A program made the translations under genes and the position numbers. 64,000 bases of DNA, from NCBI GenBank assembly GCA_022822405.1, contig JAJEBT010000124.1, forward strand, positions 1 through 64,000, in the 5' to 3' direction. Below the pieces are notes generated by a model. That model had not been told where the DNA came from, did not search any database, and saw nothing but the letters and a program-made list of their open reading frames with translations. This document shows positions 51,674-60,516 of this stretch, piece by piece. Source of the stretch: Alphaproteobacteria bacterium (lineage in GTDB: Bacteria > Pseudomonadota > Alphaproteobacteria > MPNO01 > UBA830). Within the stretch, counting starts at the first letter, position 1. Every line of letters begins with the position of its first letter.

Positions 51674-52162
51674 ATGACCCGCCGCGTGCGCGCCCTCCTG
51701 TCCCGGATCCTGGCTGGCCCGCCGCCGCGCCCGGTCATGTCCGCCGACCTCGGGGGTGACGACGAGGCGCGCCTGCTTGCCGACATGCGCGCCTGCCTCG
51801 ACGACGAAAGCATGGTCGGCACGAGGCGCCGCGCCGATGCGCTTGCGGACCTCTATCACCGGCTCGCGCCGGCGGGGCAGGCGAGATTCGTTGCCGCCGT
51901 GAGCGCGCTCGGCGACCGCTCGGGGGCGGCCGACGGCGGCCTGTCGGAACCCGGTGCCTTCGCCCGGATGGAAGAGCTCGAACTGTTCGAACGGGCATCG
52001 AGCAAGCTCGCCCTCCTCGAGAGCCTCGAGCCGCCGCGGCGCAGATTGCTGCAACTGTTCGCCGCGACCGCGAGGGGCCGCGAGATTCTGGATGGAATGC
52101 GTCGGCACGCCGATGCCGGACTTTCCGCCGAGATCGACAGGATACTCGAGACCGGCTCGTGA
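51674..52162 (+). CDS. Truncated malonyl-CoA decarboxylase-like protein (N-terminal part)
   Basis: A 162-aa protein, helical, with ADALADLYHRLAPAGQARFV and LESLEPPRRRLLQLFAATAR. This matches the N-terminal helical domain of malonyl-CoA decarboxylase, normally about 450 aa. The C-terminal catalytic GNAT-like half (with its His/Ser) is missing: the frame stops at 52162 and the next gene is on the other strand. It is either a truncated relic or a stand-alone helical protein. Recognition is by pattern only; moderately sure. Confidence 0.55.
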   Translation: MTRRVRALLSRILAGPPPRPVMSADLGGDDEARLLADMRACLDDESMVGTRRRADALADLYHRLAPAGQARFVAAVSALGDRSGAADGGLSEPGAFARMEELELFERASSKLALLESLEPPRRRLLQLFAATARGREILDGMRRHADAGLSAEIDRILETGS

Positions 52163-52184
52163 CAGGCCGCCGGCGGCGAACGGG

Positions 52185-53195
52185 TCAGGTTACGGCCCGC
52201 ACTGCCAGCCTCAGCGTCTCCAGGATGTCGAACATTCTCGCGACATAGTGGGTGCGGTCCCGAAACCCGCCGGCCCCGGACTCCCGGAGCGCGGCATCTG
52301 CGGCCTCCACCAGCCGCCGGAGCCGCCGGTGATGGATGCCGAGCAGCCGCTGGACCGGATCGGCAACGATGCCTGCGAACGCGGCCAGGAGCGACATCGC
52401 AACCAGGAGCGCCACCGTCATCGCGAAGACCACCGAGAGCGACGCGTCGGCTGGAAACACGGCATGCCAGGCGCGGCCCATCGCCGCGCCGAGCGGAAAC
52501 GCGTCGATGGCCGCCTGCTGGGCCTGCAGCGCCGCCAGCGACGGTCCAAGGGAAAAGGCAGTCGGCGTCAGCTGATGCAACAGGACAAGGCCCGCCGCTG
52601 CGGAAATGCATGCGGTCGTGATTTCCGCCGCCGGAGTGCGGGCGCCGACATAGTGTGCAAGATCGCCGGCAAGCCCTGTCCGGACCACCTCGTCCCTGTG
52701 GGTCTCGAACGTCTCGCAGAGCCGCACCGATGCGGCGGCAAGCGGGGATTCCGCGGCATCTTCATCGCCGGATCCGTTCGCTGCTGCATCGCGTTCTCCC
52801 AGCATCGCACGGACGTCGCGCCCGGCGTCTCCGGCGCCCAACAGCTCCATCCGGACCAGACGCTCGACCTCACGCTCGACATCGGTCCGGAACTGTGTGG
52901 GAAGACGTTCAACCGACGCCGCCAGCCTGGTTGCGCCTATCCTGCCGGCAAGGAAGACAGCGGCGGCCTTGACCAGATGCGGTACGGCGAGGAAGAGGTT
53001 TGCCGGCGCTCGCAGGAGGTCGAGCCCGAGCGCCGCACGATGGATGCGAAGAGTTCCGCGGAAGCCGAAATGCCGGTCAACAAACCCCTCGACGCGACCG
53101 CGGCAAGCCTCGACATAGCTATCGACGAACAGGTCGAAGACGCGTTCCGCTTCGGCATCGCCGGATGCCGCCTCCCCACAGCGCATTTCATTCAT
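52185..53195 (-). CDS. DUF6635-like membrane protein
   Basis: A 336-aa protein with a conserved N-terminal stretch DRHFGFRGTLRIHRAALGLD and LLRAPANLFLAVPHLVKAAA, followed by amphipathic helices and two clear membrane segments (TTACISAAAGLVLLHQL; VVFAMTVALLVAMSLLAAFA). This pattern is the alphaproteobacterial DUF6635 family as I recall it; its role is unknown. The ATG at 53195 is chosen because the upstream frame is Arg-rich and lacks similarity. It is convergent with the malonyl-CoA-decarboxylase-like ORF. Confidence 0.6.
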   Translation of the reverse strand: MNEMRCGEAASGDAEAERVFDLFVDSYVEACRGRVEGFVDRHFGFRGTLRIHRAALGLDLLRAPANLFLAVPHLVKAAAVFLAGRIGATRLAASVERLPTQFRTDVEREVERLVRMELLGAGDAGRDVRAMLGERDAAANGSGDEDAAESPLAAASVRLCETFETHRDEVVRTGLAGDLAHYVGARTPAAEITTACISAAAGLVLLHQLTPTAFSLGPSLAALQAQQAAIDAFPLGAAMGRAWHAVFPADASLSVVFAMTVALLVAMSLLAAFAGIVADPVQRLLGIHHRRLRRLVEAADAALRESGAGGFRDRTHYVARMFDILETLRLAVRAVT

Positions 53196-53413
53196 GGCCC
53201 CGGACCTGAAGCAAGCGCAGCACCCAGCTGCTTCCCGCAGCCGCCAACATACATCGGCCGGCCGGTGCCCGAAACCACCGCCGCGCCTGGCGCCGGCGCG
53301 GAATCGGCTTGCCCGCTTGCAAACGGACCCCGCGGACGCCACCCTGAGCGGAAAGGCTCGATGAGCGGGTCCGGCGTGGTAGCAGACCCGTGAATTTCAC
53401 AGGAGACTAGAAG

Positions 53414-54412
53414 ATGCTTGACGCAGCCATCATCGGCCTCGGCTGGTGGGGAAAGATTCTGACGCAGACCCTGTCAGCGAGCAGCAAGATCCGGGTCATG
53501 CGCCTGTTCGATGTCGACGCCGTCGCCGGCCAGGCGTTCGCCGCCGATCATGGCGTCAGGTTCGCCGAGGGCTTCGAGGAGATCCTCGAAGACGATGCCG
53601 TCGGCGCCGTCATTCTCGCGACGCCGCATTCGCTTCACGAGCAGCAGATCATCGCGGCAGCGCGGGCGGGCAAGCACGTCTTCTGCGAGAAGCCGCTGTG
53701 CCTCGACCGCGCGTCGGCGGTCAGGGCCCTCGACGCCGTCCGCGAGGCCGGCGTCCGGATCGCGATCGGCCACGAGCGGCGCTTCGAGCCGCCGATCATG
53801 AGGGCCGCCAGCCTCATGCGCGAAGGGCAACTCGGTGCGCCGATGCACATAGAGGGCAATTTCAGCCACGACATTTTCACGGCGCTCGACGCCGGCAACT
53901 GGCGCATGAACTCGAGCGAGAGTCCGGCCGGCGGGCTCACGGCGACCCTGATCCATCTCATGGATCTCTCGATCAGCCTCTTCGGCCAGCCCGAGCAGGT
54001 CCGTGCATCGTGCGAATGCCACGGCGGCGTCGTCACAAACGGCGACACGCTCTCCGCCCATGTCCGGTTTGTCGGCGGCCGCACGGCAACGCTGAACGCG
54101 CTGACCCACACCCCGTTCTTTTCCAGATTCGCCATCTTCGGCTCCGAGGGATGGGCGGAAGTGCGCGACAAGGCCCATGTCCAGACCCCCGAGGGCTGGT
54201 TCCTCACCACCTGCTTCAAAGACGGTAAACCGTCCACCGAGGAGTTCGCCGCCGCGACCCCGGTGCTCTCGAACCTCGAGGCCTTCGCCGATGCCGTCGC
54301 CGGCACAGCGCCCTATCCCAACACACCCGAACAGATGACCATGAACGTGTCGCTTCTCGAAGCGATCGTGAAGTCGAACGCCTCCGGCAGGGTCGAGGAG
54401 GTAGAGCGCTGA
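53414..54412 (+). CDS. Gfo/Idh/MocA family oxidoreductase
   Basis: A 332-aa enzyme with LDAAIIGLGWWGKILTQTLS and HVFCEKPLCLDRASAVRAL (EKP motif); TATLIHLMDLSISLFGQP marks the C-terminal catalytic domain. It is distinct from the enzyme at 13769. AGGAGA lies about 9 nt before the ATG. The substrate, a sugar or cyclitol type, is unknown; adjacent genes point to aromatic or acyl chemistry, so it may be an unrelated single gene. Confidence 0.9.
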   Translation: MLDAAIIGLGWWGKILTQTLSASSKIRVMRLFDVDAVAGQAFAADHGVRFAEGFEEILEDDAVGAVILATPHSLHEQQIIAAARAGKHVFCEKPLCLDRASAVRALDAVREAGVRIAIGHERRFEPPIMRAASLMREGQLGAPMHIEGNFSHDIFTALDAGNWRMNSSESPAGGLTATLIHLMDLSISLFGQPEQVRASCECHGGVVTNGDTLSAHVRFVGGRTATLNALTHTPFFSRFAIFGSEGWAEVRDKAHVQTPEGWFLTTCFKDGKPSTEEFAAATPVLSNLEAFADAVAGTAPYPNTPEQMTMNVSLLEAIVKSNASGRVEEVER

Positions 54413-54436
54413 GCGCCGACGCGGGGCCGCGCCGGC

Positions 54437-55078
54437 TCAGGCCGCGGCGCTCACGCCCGGACGGGCGTCAACGGCTTCGTACCACCGCGTGACGTTCGGA
54501 CAGTCATCGGCGACGGCAAGCCGTCGCGAGGTCCCGAAGGCGATCGCGCAATAGGCGGTGATGTCGGCGAACGAGAAGCGATCGCCGACGATGAATTCGC
54601 GGTCGTCGAGCTGGGTGTCGAGCTTGGAAAAGAAAAGCCCGAGCCGGAACTGGCCGCGTTCGGCGAGTTCCGGTATCTGCGGGACTTCGTTCGCGTATCC
54701 GGCCACGCCGCGGCCGGCGAATGCCTTGTGGGTGTTGCGGAAATACTCGGACACCGCCATCAGCCCCTCCCATTCGGCCACGCGGTCCCACATCTCGATC
54801 TGGGCGGCCTCCCTGGCGTCGCGGCCCATGAGCGAATTGTCCGGGTAGAGGGTCTCGAGATACCGGCAGATCGCCGGCGCTTCCGCGATCCAGTCGCCGT
54901 CATCGAGTTCCAGCACCGGCACCCGGCGATGCGGAAACCGGTGGCAGAAGTCGGGGCTGAGCCGTGACGGATTCTCCGGATCGCCCGCATTGACGATCTC
55001 AATGTCGATTCCCTTCTCGGCCACGAAAATCGTTGCGCGCCTGGGGTTGGGGGCCATCGGCCAGTTATAGAGCTTCAT
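54437..55078 (-). CDS. Glutathione S-transferase family protein
   Basis: A 213-aa GST. The thioredoxin-fold N-terminus is MKLYNWPMAPNPRRATIF, with PVLELDDGDWIAEAPAICRY (the Glu-Ala pair that binds glutathione), then an all-helical C-terminal domain with the capping-box region FSFADITAYCAIAF. Several such GSTs help dehalogenate or de-etherify aromatics. It overlaps the Rieske oxygenase gene by 14 bp at its start and is therefore likely coexpressed with it. Confidence 0.9.
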   Translation of the reverse strand: MKLYNWPMAPNPRRATIFVAEKGIDIEIVNAGDPENPSRLSPDFCHRFPHRRVPVLELDDGDWIAEAPAICRYLETLYPDNSLMGRDAREAAQIEMWDRVAEWEGLMAVSEYFRNTHKAFAGRGVAGYANEVPQIPELAERGQFRLGLFFSKLDTQLDDREFIVGDRFSFADITAYCAIAFGTSRRLAVADDCPNVTRWYEAVDARPGVSAAA

Positions 55079-56087
55079 CGGTGGTCTCCGCTTGTATCAG
55101 CCTGTCGAGCAGGGTTCGCGCCTGGATCACCGGCGCATCGGCATTGACGTCGATGCGCCGGGACGGCAGCGCCGCCTCCCGCGAGGCCTGCAGCGCCTCG
55201 ACGATCTCGACGTCCTCGGCGAATATGCGGGAAAATTCCGCCTTGCGGGCGGCCGCGACGTCATCGTCCGCGGGGGCGCCGCCAACCGACCAGAAATAGT
55301 GGCAACTGCCCGCCGTCTCCGGCGTCATGAAGTGCATCGTGTGCAGGGTCACGCCGCGGGACCGGTCACCCTTCTCCGCCCCGGTTCCCGCGAGCGCGCA
55401 TCCGATGTCGAAGGCGCACAGAGACGGCGGGCTGAAGTCCCAGATCAGCCAGCGGTCGACATTGTCGCCGGTGCCGAGCGCCCGGGCAAAGGTCGGCGAT
55501 GGAACGACATCCATCATCCAGCGTTCGGCCCTGACGCCCCCCGCCGTGCGCCGCACCTTCGGCGGCGTGTCGGTAATCGCGCTCGAGCCCAGCGTGTCGG
55601 GATGAACGAACGGCGCGTGGGTGTTGTCGAGCTGGATGTCGATGAGCAGCTCGTAGGCGCACCCGACGCGCCGGTACTGCTCAACCACGGCCCATTCCGG
55701 ATTCTCGCGCCAGGCCAGGTCCGGGACCAGACCGGAATCGGCGCGGCCCGGATCTCCCATCCAGATCCAGAGCCAGCCATGGCGCTCGATCACGGGATAG
55801 CTTCGGACACCCGCGCCGGGCGGGACGCGGGTCTGGCCGGGTACCCGCACGCAGGTGCCGTCGGCATCAAATTCGAGACCGTGATAGCCGCATTGCAGCC
55901 GCCCCCCGGTAACCTGCCCGAGCGACAGCGGCAGGCCCCGATGGCAGCAGCGGTCGGCGAGCGCGGCCGCCTTTCCCCGCTCATCGCGGAACAGCACCAC
56001 GGGCTCGCCGAGAAAAGTCCGTCCCAGAGGCGCGGCCCCGACCTCTGATGGCTGCGCCGCGATGTACCAGGTGTTGCGAAGATACAT
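55065..56087 (-). CDS. Rieske non-heme iron oxygenase (VanA/O-demethylase-like)
   Basis: A 340-aa oxygenase alpha subunit. The Rieske [2Fe-2S] ligands are CCHRGLPLSL and, further on, LQCGYHGLEF (two Cys, two His). The mononuclear iron site is DIQLDNTHAPFVHPDT. Length and pattern fit vanillate O-demethylase-type enzymes, which remove methyl groups from aryl ethers. A reductase partner is not nearby. It overlaps the GST gene. No substrate can be proven. Confidence 0.88.
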   Translation of the reverse strand: MYLRNTWYIAAQPSEVGAAPLGRTFLGEPVVLFRDERGKAAALADRCCHRGLPLSLGQVTGGRLQCGYHGLEFDADGTCVRVPGQTRVPPGAGVRSYPVIERHGWLWIWMGDPGRADSGLVPDLAWRENPEWAVVEQYRRVGCAYELLIDIQLDNTHAPFVHPDTLGSSAITDTPPKVRRTAGGVRAERWMMDVVPSPTFARALGTGDNVDRWLIWDFSPPSLCAFDIGCALAGTGAEKGDRSRGVTLHTMHFMTPETAGSCHYFWSVGGAPADDDVAAARKAEFSRIFAEDVEIVEALQASREAALPSRRIDVNADAPVIQARTLLDRLIQAETTDEAL

Positions 56088-56256
56088 GCCGTGGGCTTCC
56101 CGCTGTCTTCAACCGCAGCGTCCCGTGTTTGGCGCCACAGAAGAGCATCGGGGATTATAGCGAATAGTCTCAACCGCGATGATTCTTGGTTTTCCCGGCC
56201 CCGTGAGGAATTATGCGTATGGGGACAGTCCCCGCCGGATGCTCGAAGACGGGGCC

Positions 56257-56418
56257 GGGGCCGTCATCGCAGGCGATCCCGACTGCACCAGCCGGACTTG
56301 CACAGGGTGCAACGCCATTGGTGCCGTCAACCGGACAACGCAAGCGACCTTCCATTGCGTGGCCTGTGGCCATGCGGGCAATGCAGCAGTGAACATTCGG
56401 CGCCGGGTGGCCTGCGCA
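56257..56418 (+). pseudogene. TnpB (IS200/IS605 OrfB) C-terminal zinc-ribbon remnant
   Basis: The frame reads AVIAGDPDCTSRTCTGC, then NRTTQATFHCVACGHAGNAA. This is the C-terminal zinc ribbon of TnpB: CxxC...CxxC (Cys41/44 and 60/63 of the open frame 56179-56484), followed by the NAAxNI stretch. The RuvC-III aspartate that normally precedes NAAxNI is missing (GHAG-NAAVNI), and all upstream RuvC-I/II regions are absent. It is therefore a relic, not an active nuclease. No TnpA or left/right element end was identified. Confidence 0.75.
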
Positions 56419-56540
56419 ACTGCACGGGGAGGGCGTGGCCGTTGGATCCCGATGAGCCGTGGAATCGATCAGAGGGCCGCTTGACGGTGGCTTTTCGATA
56501 TAAGCTCCAGAGCGTGGCACAATATCGCTTGAGGTGAAAA

Positions 56541-58235
56541 ATGGCTGACTGGGATGTCATAGTCGTCGGAGGCGGATCGGCGGGTGCCGTGATCGCGAGC
56601 CGGCTGAGCGAGGATCCGGCACGGCGCGTGCTGCTCGTCGAGGCCGGGCGCGACACCCCGCCGGGACACGAGGGCGCCGAGATCCGCGACCCGTTCTACC
56701 GAGCGGTCTACCACAGGCGCAATACCTGGCCCGATCTGGCCGTCCAGTGGCAGCCCCTTCCCCACAACGATCCCGATTCCGTGCCGGCGATGCCATACGA
56801 CCAGGCATGCGTTCTCGGCGGCGGCTCATCGGTCAACGCCATGGTCGCGATTCGCGGGATCGCGGAGGATTTCAGGCAATGGGTCGGGATGGGAGCGGCA
56901 GGCTGGGGCTGGGACGATGTCCTTCCCTATTACCGGCGCCTCGAGACGGACACCGACTTCAGGGACCACCCGCTGCACGGCAATGACGGCCCGGTATCGA
57001 TCCGCCGCCACCGCCGCACCGAGTGGCCCGGCTTCAGCGACGCGATCGCTAACGAACTGCACCGCCGCGGCTTCGACCATGTGCCTGACATGAATACGAC
57101 GCCGCGCGACGGCGTCTGCTCGGTCGCCATGACCAACACGCCCCATCTGCGGCAGTCGACGGCGATAACCTACCTGACGGAGGACGTACGCGGCCGCGGC
57201 AATCTCGAGATCCGCACCAGCTGCCGCGTCGAGCGTCTGTCCTTCGACGGCCGTCGCTGCACCGGAATCGTCGTCCGAGCGGATGAAACCACGGAAACCC
57301 TGGCCGCTTCCGAGACCATCGTCTGCGCCGGCGCCCTGCAGTCGCCGGCGCTGCTCCTGCGCTCCGGCATCGGCCCGGCGGCAGAGCTCCAGACTCTCGG
57401 TCTCGACGTCGTCGCCGACCGGCCCGGTGTTGGCCGCAATCTCCACGAGCATCCGACCTGCATTCTCGCCGCCCATCTCCGCTACAACGGCATGCAGGAT
57501 ACCGGCCTTCGCGCGGCCGCGAACGCAGCGCTCCGCCATTCGTCGGGGCTCGAAGGCTGCCCTCCCCACGATCTCTACATGGGGATCGCGAACAAGGTCA
57601 GTTGGCATCCTCTCGGCTTGCGCACGGGCGCCGTGATCGTGAGCGTCGTCAAGCCGTTTTCCCGCGGCTCGGTCACGCTGAAGAGCGCGGACCCGGCCGA
57701 GAACCCGCGCGTGGCGTTCCATGTCATGGAAGACGAGCGCGACCTCGCGCGCATGAAGGCGGGAATGCGCCTGTTCCATGACGTACTCCGGAGCCCGGCG
57801 GTCCGGCGCGTGACGACCGAACTCTTCGCCGCCACGTTTTCCGCCCGCGTGCGCACGCTCAACCGCGAGACGCGAGGCAACTGGTGGAAGGCGTTCGCGG
57901 CGTCGCTGCTGCTCGAGTTGCCGGGCCCTGCCCGGCGCGCGGCGCTCTACGGCCTGGTCGCCCCGGGAAGCAGGCTCGACGCCATATTCGCCAGCGATGA
58001 AACGCTCGAGGAATGGATTCGCGCCAACTGCCGCGGCTTTTTTCATCCGGTCGGCACCTGCAGGATTGGCGACGCGGGGGACGATCTGGCTGTCGTCGAT
58101 CCGGCCGGCAGCGTTTATGGCGTCGAGCGCCTGCGGGTTGCCGACGCCTCGATAATGCCCGTCATCGTGAGCGCCAACACCAACCTCACCGCGATCATGA
58201 TCGGCGAGAAGATTGCCGACGCCGCACGGGCATAG
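56541..58235 (+). CDS. GMC-family FAD oxidoreductase (choline dehydrogenase-like)
   Basis: A 564-aa flavoprotein. The N-terminal FAD motif is WDVIVVGGGSAGAVIASRLS, the GMC signature 1 VLGGGSSVNAMVAIRG, and the C-terminal catalytic region FFHPVGTCRIG with the conserved His and a later Asn (SANTNLTAIMIGEKI). It oxidises an alcohol to an aldehyde. GAGG lies at proper distance before the ATG at 56541. The next gene (3-hydroxyisobutyrate dehydrogenase type) begins 14 bp after it, so both likely act in one pathway. Confidence 0.93.
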   Translation: MADWDVIVVGGGSAGAVIASRLSEDPARRVLLVEAGRDTPPGHEGAEIRDPFYRAVYHRRNTWPDLAVQWQPLPHNDPDSVPAMPYDQACVLGGGSSVNAMVAIRGIAEDFRQWVGMGAAGWGWDDVLPYYRRLETDTDFRDHPLHGNDGPVSIRRHRRTEWPGFSDAIANELHRRGFDHVPDMNTTPRDGVCSVAMTNTPHLRQSTAITYLTEDVRGRGNLEIRTSCRVERLSFDGRRCTGIVVRADETTETLAASETIVCAGALQSPALLLRSGIGPAAELQTLGLDVVADRPGVGRNLHEHPTCILAAHLRYNGMQDTGLRAAANAALRHSSGLEGCPPHDLYMGIANKVSWHPLGLRTGAVIVSVVKPFSRGSVTLKSADPAENPRVAFHVMEDERDLARMKAGMRLFHDVLRSPAVRRVTTELFAATFSARVRTLNRETRGNWWKAFAASLLLELPGPARRAALYGLVAPGSRLDAIFASDETLEEWIRANCRGFFHPVGTCRIGDAGDDLAVVDPAGSVYGVERLRVADASIMPVIVSANTNLTAIMIGEKIADAARA

Positions 58236-58249
58236 AAGGGGACAGCACT

Positions 58250-59146
58250 ATGGCACGAATCGCGTTTATCGGCCTCGGCAACATGGGCAAGCCGATGTCG
58301 GCCAATCTCGTCAAGGCCGGCCATGAGGTGCGCGGCCACGACATTGTCGAGAGCAAGATCGAGGACGCCGCCCGCCGCGGCGTCCTGCCCGCCGCATCAA
58401 ACAGAGAAGCGGCCGAGGGCGCGGATTTCGTGTTCACGATGCTCCCCACGGGCAGGGAAGTCCGCGAAGTGCTCGTGGATGTCGACCGGATACTGGATTT
58501 CGTAGGCGACCGAACGATAGTCGTCGACTCGTCGACCACCGATCTCGAAAGCACCGACTACATCCACAAAGCGGCCGTCAAACACGGCGTCGCCCTCGTC
58601 GATTCGCCGGTATCCGGAGGCATGTCGGGCGCCGAGGCCGCCACGCTGACATTCATGGCCGGCGGCGATCCGGCGGCGATCGACCGCGCCGAACCGCTGT
58701 TCACGGTGATGGGACGGAAACTGGTCCGCGCCGGCGGGCCGAGCGCAGGCCAGGCGGTCAAGGTGTGCAACAACATGCTGCTCGGGATCTCGATGGTCGG
58801 CGCATGCGAAGCTCTTGCGCTCGGCGAGGCGGCCGGCGTCGACCGCCAGGTCCTGTTCGATGTCATGTCCACATCGACCGGAAGCTGCTGGTCGATCAAC
58901 CACAACTGCCCGATCCCGGGGATGGTTCCGACTGCGCCGGCGAACAACGACTACCAGCCGGGTTTCACAGCACGGCTGATGCTGAAGGATCTCTCGCTGG
59001 CTCGCGAAGCGGCGCTCAAGACCGGAGCGGCCACGCCGCTCGGCGAGCATGCCCGCGCGCTTTACGAGAAATTCTGCGAGGAACGCGACAGCGAACTGGA
59101 TTTCTCGGCAGTGATCGGCATGTTGCGGGATATGCGGCAGGGCTGA
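58250..59146 (+). CDS. 3-hydroxyisobutyrate dehydrogenase family protein
   Basis: A 298-aa enzyme with RIAFIGLGNMGKPMSANLVK, VDSPVSGGMSGAEAATLTFM and the catalytic-Lys helix GQAVKVCNNMLLGISMVGAC. It resembles MmsB-type enzymes more closely than the two other family members in this window. It oxidises 3-hydroxyisobutyrate to methylmalonate semialdehyde or a relative. AGGGG is 10 nt before the ATG. Together with the acyl-CoA hydrolase at 23103 it would complete two steps of valine degradation, but they are far apart. Confidence 0.9.
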   Translation: MARIAFIGLGNMGKPMSANLVKAGHEVRGHDIVESKIEDAARRGVLPAASNREAAEGADFVFTMLPTGREVREVLVDVDRILDFVGDRTIVVDSSTTDLESTDYIHKAAVKHGVALVDSPVSGGMSGAEAATLTFMAGGDPAAIDRAEPLFTVMGRKLVRAGGPSAGQAVKVCNNMLLGISMVGACEALALGEAAGVDRQVLFDVMSTSTGSCWSINHNCPIPGMVPTAPANNDYQPGFTARLMLKDLSLAREAALKTGAATPLGEHARALYEKFCEERDSELDFSAVIGMLRDMRQG

Positions 59147-59416
59147 CGGCAATTCTGCAATCGCGACCGAATCCCGGTCGCATCGGATCCGGCGTATCTC
59201 CAGCCTGGCACGAAGATCCGGGACCGGTTGCCCGAGCGGCTTCCTGCGCAGGCACGAAGATGCCAACCGATGCGTCCGCCCCGGCGTCACTCCCAACGCG
59301 CCGGCCGGGATCATCGCGAGAGTGATGGAATGCGACCCTCGGGCAAACGCCCGACGGCAGGGAATCAGCTGTTTTCGTTGCTTTCGTTCCAGAACTCGGT
59401 CCGCCCATGTTTACGC

Positions 59417-59460
59417 TTGATATACCCATAAAGGGTACTATAATACCCTTTATGGGTATA
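59417..59460 (+). promoter_or_regulatory. Promoter inside a perfect 17-bp inverted repeat (MNT-HEPN operator)
   Basis: TTGATA (59417-59422), a 16-bp spacer and TATAAT (59439-59444) form a near-consensus promoter. It is embedded in a perfect inverted repeat: TATACCCATAAAGGGTA (59421-59437), a 6-nt loop, then TACCCTTTATGGGTATA (59444-59460). The -10 box lies in the centre of the dyad and the start codon ATG (59452) is inside its right arm. A repressor bound there would block transcription, fitting autoregulation by the antitoxin, whose N-terminus has a winged-helix fold. Confidence 0.85.
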
Positions 59461-60093
59461 GATGTCTTGACACCTGTAGCGGTTGCGCCACGCCGAAGGA
59501 ATGGTCCGGGTGCCTCAGCACTCGCCGACGCGCTGTTTACGGCCACGCAGCAGCGCATACTCGCACTCCTCTTTGGGCAACCGGACCGGGAATTCTTCGT
59601 AACCGAGATTATCGAACTGGCGGGCTCGGGGCGAGGGGCAGTGCAGCGGGAGCTGGCCCGACTCGCTGCGAGCGGCCTCGCGGTCGTCTCCCGCGCAGGT
59701 AACCGCAAGCTCTACCGGGCGAACCGTGGATCGCCTCTCTTTGACGAGCTATGCAGTATTGTCCGCAAGACCATTGGCCTGGAACAATCCATTTGCGACG
59801 CGCTTCAGCCGCTGGCGGACAGGCTCATCCTGGCCGCGCTGTTCGGATCGGTCGCCCGAGGAACGGATACGGCAACAAGCGACATTGATCTGCTGCTCGT
59901 TTCCGACAACCTGACGCTGGAAGCGGTCTATGCGGCCGTGGCCCCTACTGAAGGCTTGCTGGGACGACGCGTGAACCCAATGCTCTACACGTCGACCGAA
60001 TTCGAAAGGCGGCGCGCGGCAAAAGCCGGGTTCCTGACTCGGATCCTGCAGGGACCGCATAGTGTTCTGATGGGCAGCCTCGATGCCGAATGA
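59452..60093 (+). CDS. MNT-type nucleotidyltransferase antitoxin with N-terminal winged helix
   Basis: A 213-aa protein. Residues about 20-95 form a winged-helix segment (ATQQRILALLFGQPDREFFV, AGSGRGAVQRELARLAAS, then an antiparallel wing), followed by a minimal nucleotidyltransferase core AALFGSVARGTDTATSDIDL with the GS...D-x-D triad. MNT antitoxins inactivate HEPN toxins by adding AMP. The ATG at 59452 is preferred: with the -10 at 59439-59444 transcription would begin at about 59450-59452, giving a leaderless mRNA. An upstream ATG (59407) would read through the operator and lies upstream of the promoter. It overlaps the HEPN start by 11 nt. Confidence 0.82.
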   Translation: MGIDVLTPVAVAPRRRNGPGASALADALFTATQQRILALLFGQPDREFFVTEIIELAGSGRGAVQRELARLAASGLAVVSRAGNRKLYRANRGSPLFDELCSIVRKTIGLEQSICDALQPLADRLILAALFGSVARGTDTATSDIDLLLVSDNLTLEAVYAAVAPTEGLLGRRVNPMLYTSTEFERRRAAKAGFLTRILQGPHSVLMGSLDAE

Positions 60094-60516
60094 GTACCTG
60101 GATAATCTCGTGGCCAGCGGTATGCTCCGGGCGGAGCCGTCGACAACCGACGAGGTATCGGGGCTGGTTCGCTCTGGATGCGCCCGACTTGCGGATGCGA
60201 AGAAAGAGCAGTTGAGCCTCGAATCCCGGTTCGATCTCGCTTATAATGCTGCACACGCTTTTTCCTTGGCAGGGTTGCGGGTCGCCGGCTATAGAGCAAA
60301 AAATCGTTTCTCGTATTCCAGTGCCTTGCGCTTTCTCTTGGCATCCCGGATGAGAAGTGGCGCGTACTAGAGCAAGCGCACATAAGGAATCTTGCCGAGT
60401 ACGAGGGAGCCACTGATGTTGACGAAAACCTGGTCGAGGCGCTGATCCGGGTTACCGATGAGGTGGCAACACGAGAATCGGAAATCTGTGCGGGATCCGA
60501 GCCGAACCCGAAGTGA
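60083..60516 (+). CDS. HEPN-type toxin, interrupted at a slippery A-run (possible -1 frameshift)
   Basis: In the start frame the protein reads MPNEYLDNLVASGMLRAEPS and ESRFDLAYNAAHAFSLAGLR, typical of HEPN partners of MNT proteins, then RAKNRF and out-of-family residues to a stop at 60370. In the -1 frame from 60304 the family continues SFLVFQCLALSLGIPDEKW, LEQAHIRNLAEYEG, LVEALIRVTDEVATRES, ending at 60516 (about 144 aa in all). The junction is an in-phase A-AAA-AAT heptamer at 60298-60304. So the gene is either mutated (one A missing from the run) or made by -1 slippage. A candidate R-x5-H HEPN motif (RVLEQAH) lies in the second frame. Confidence 0.7.

Noticed and set aside
59407-59451. Upstream ATG for the MNT antitoxin
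   Set aside because: It precedes the promoter -10 box and reads across the operator; the ATG at 59452 fits the promoter and the family.
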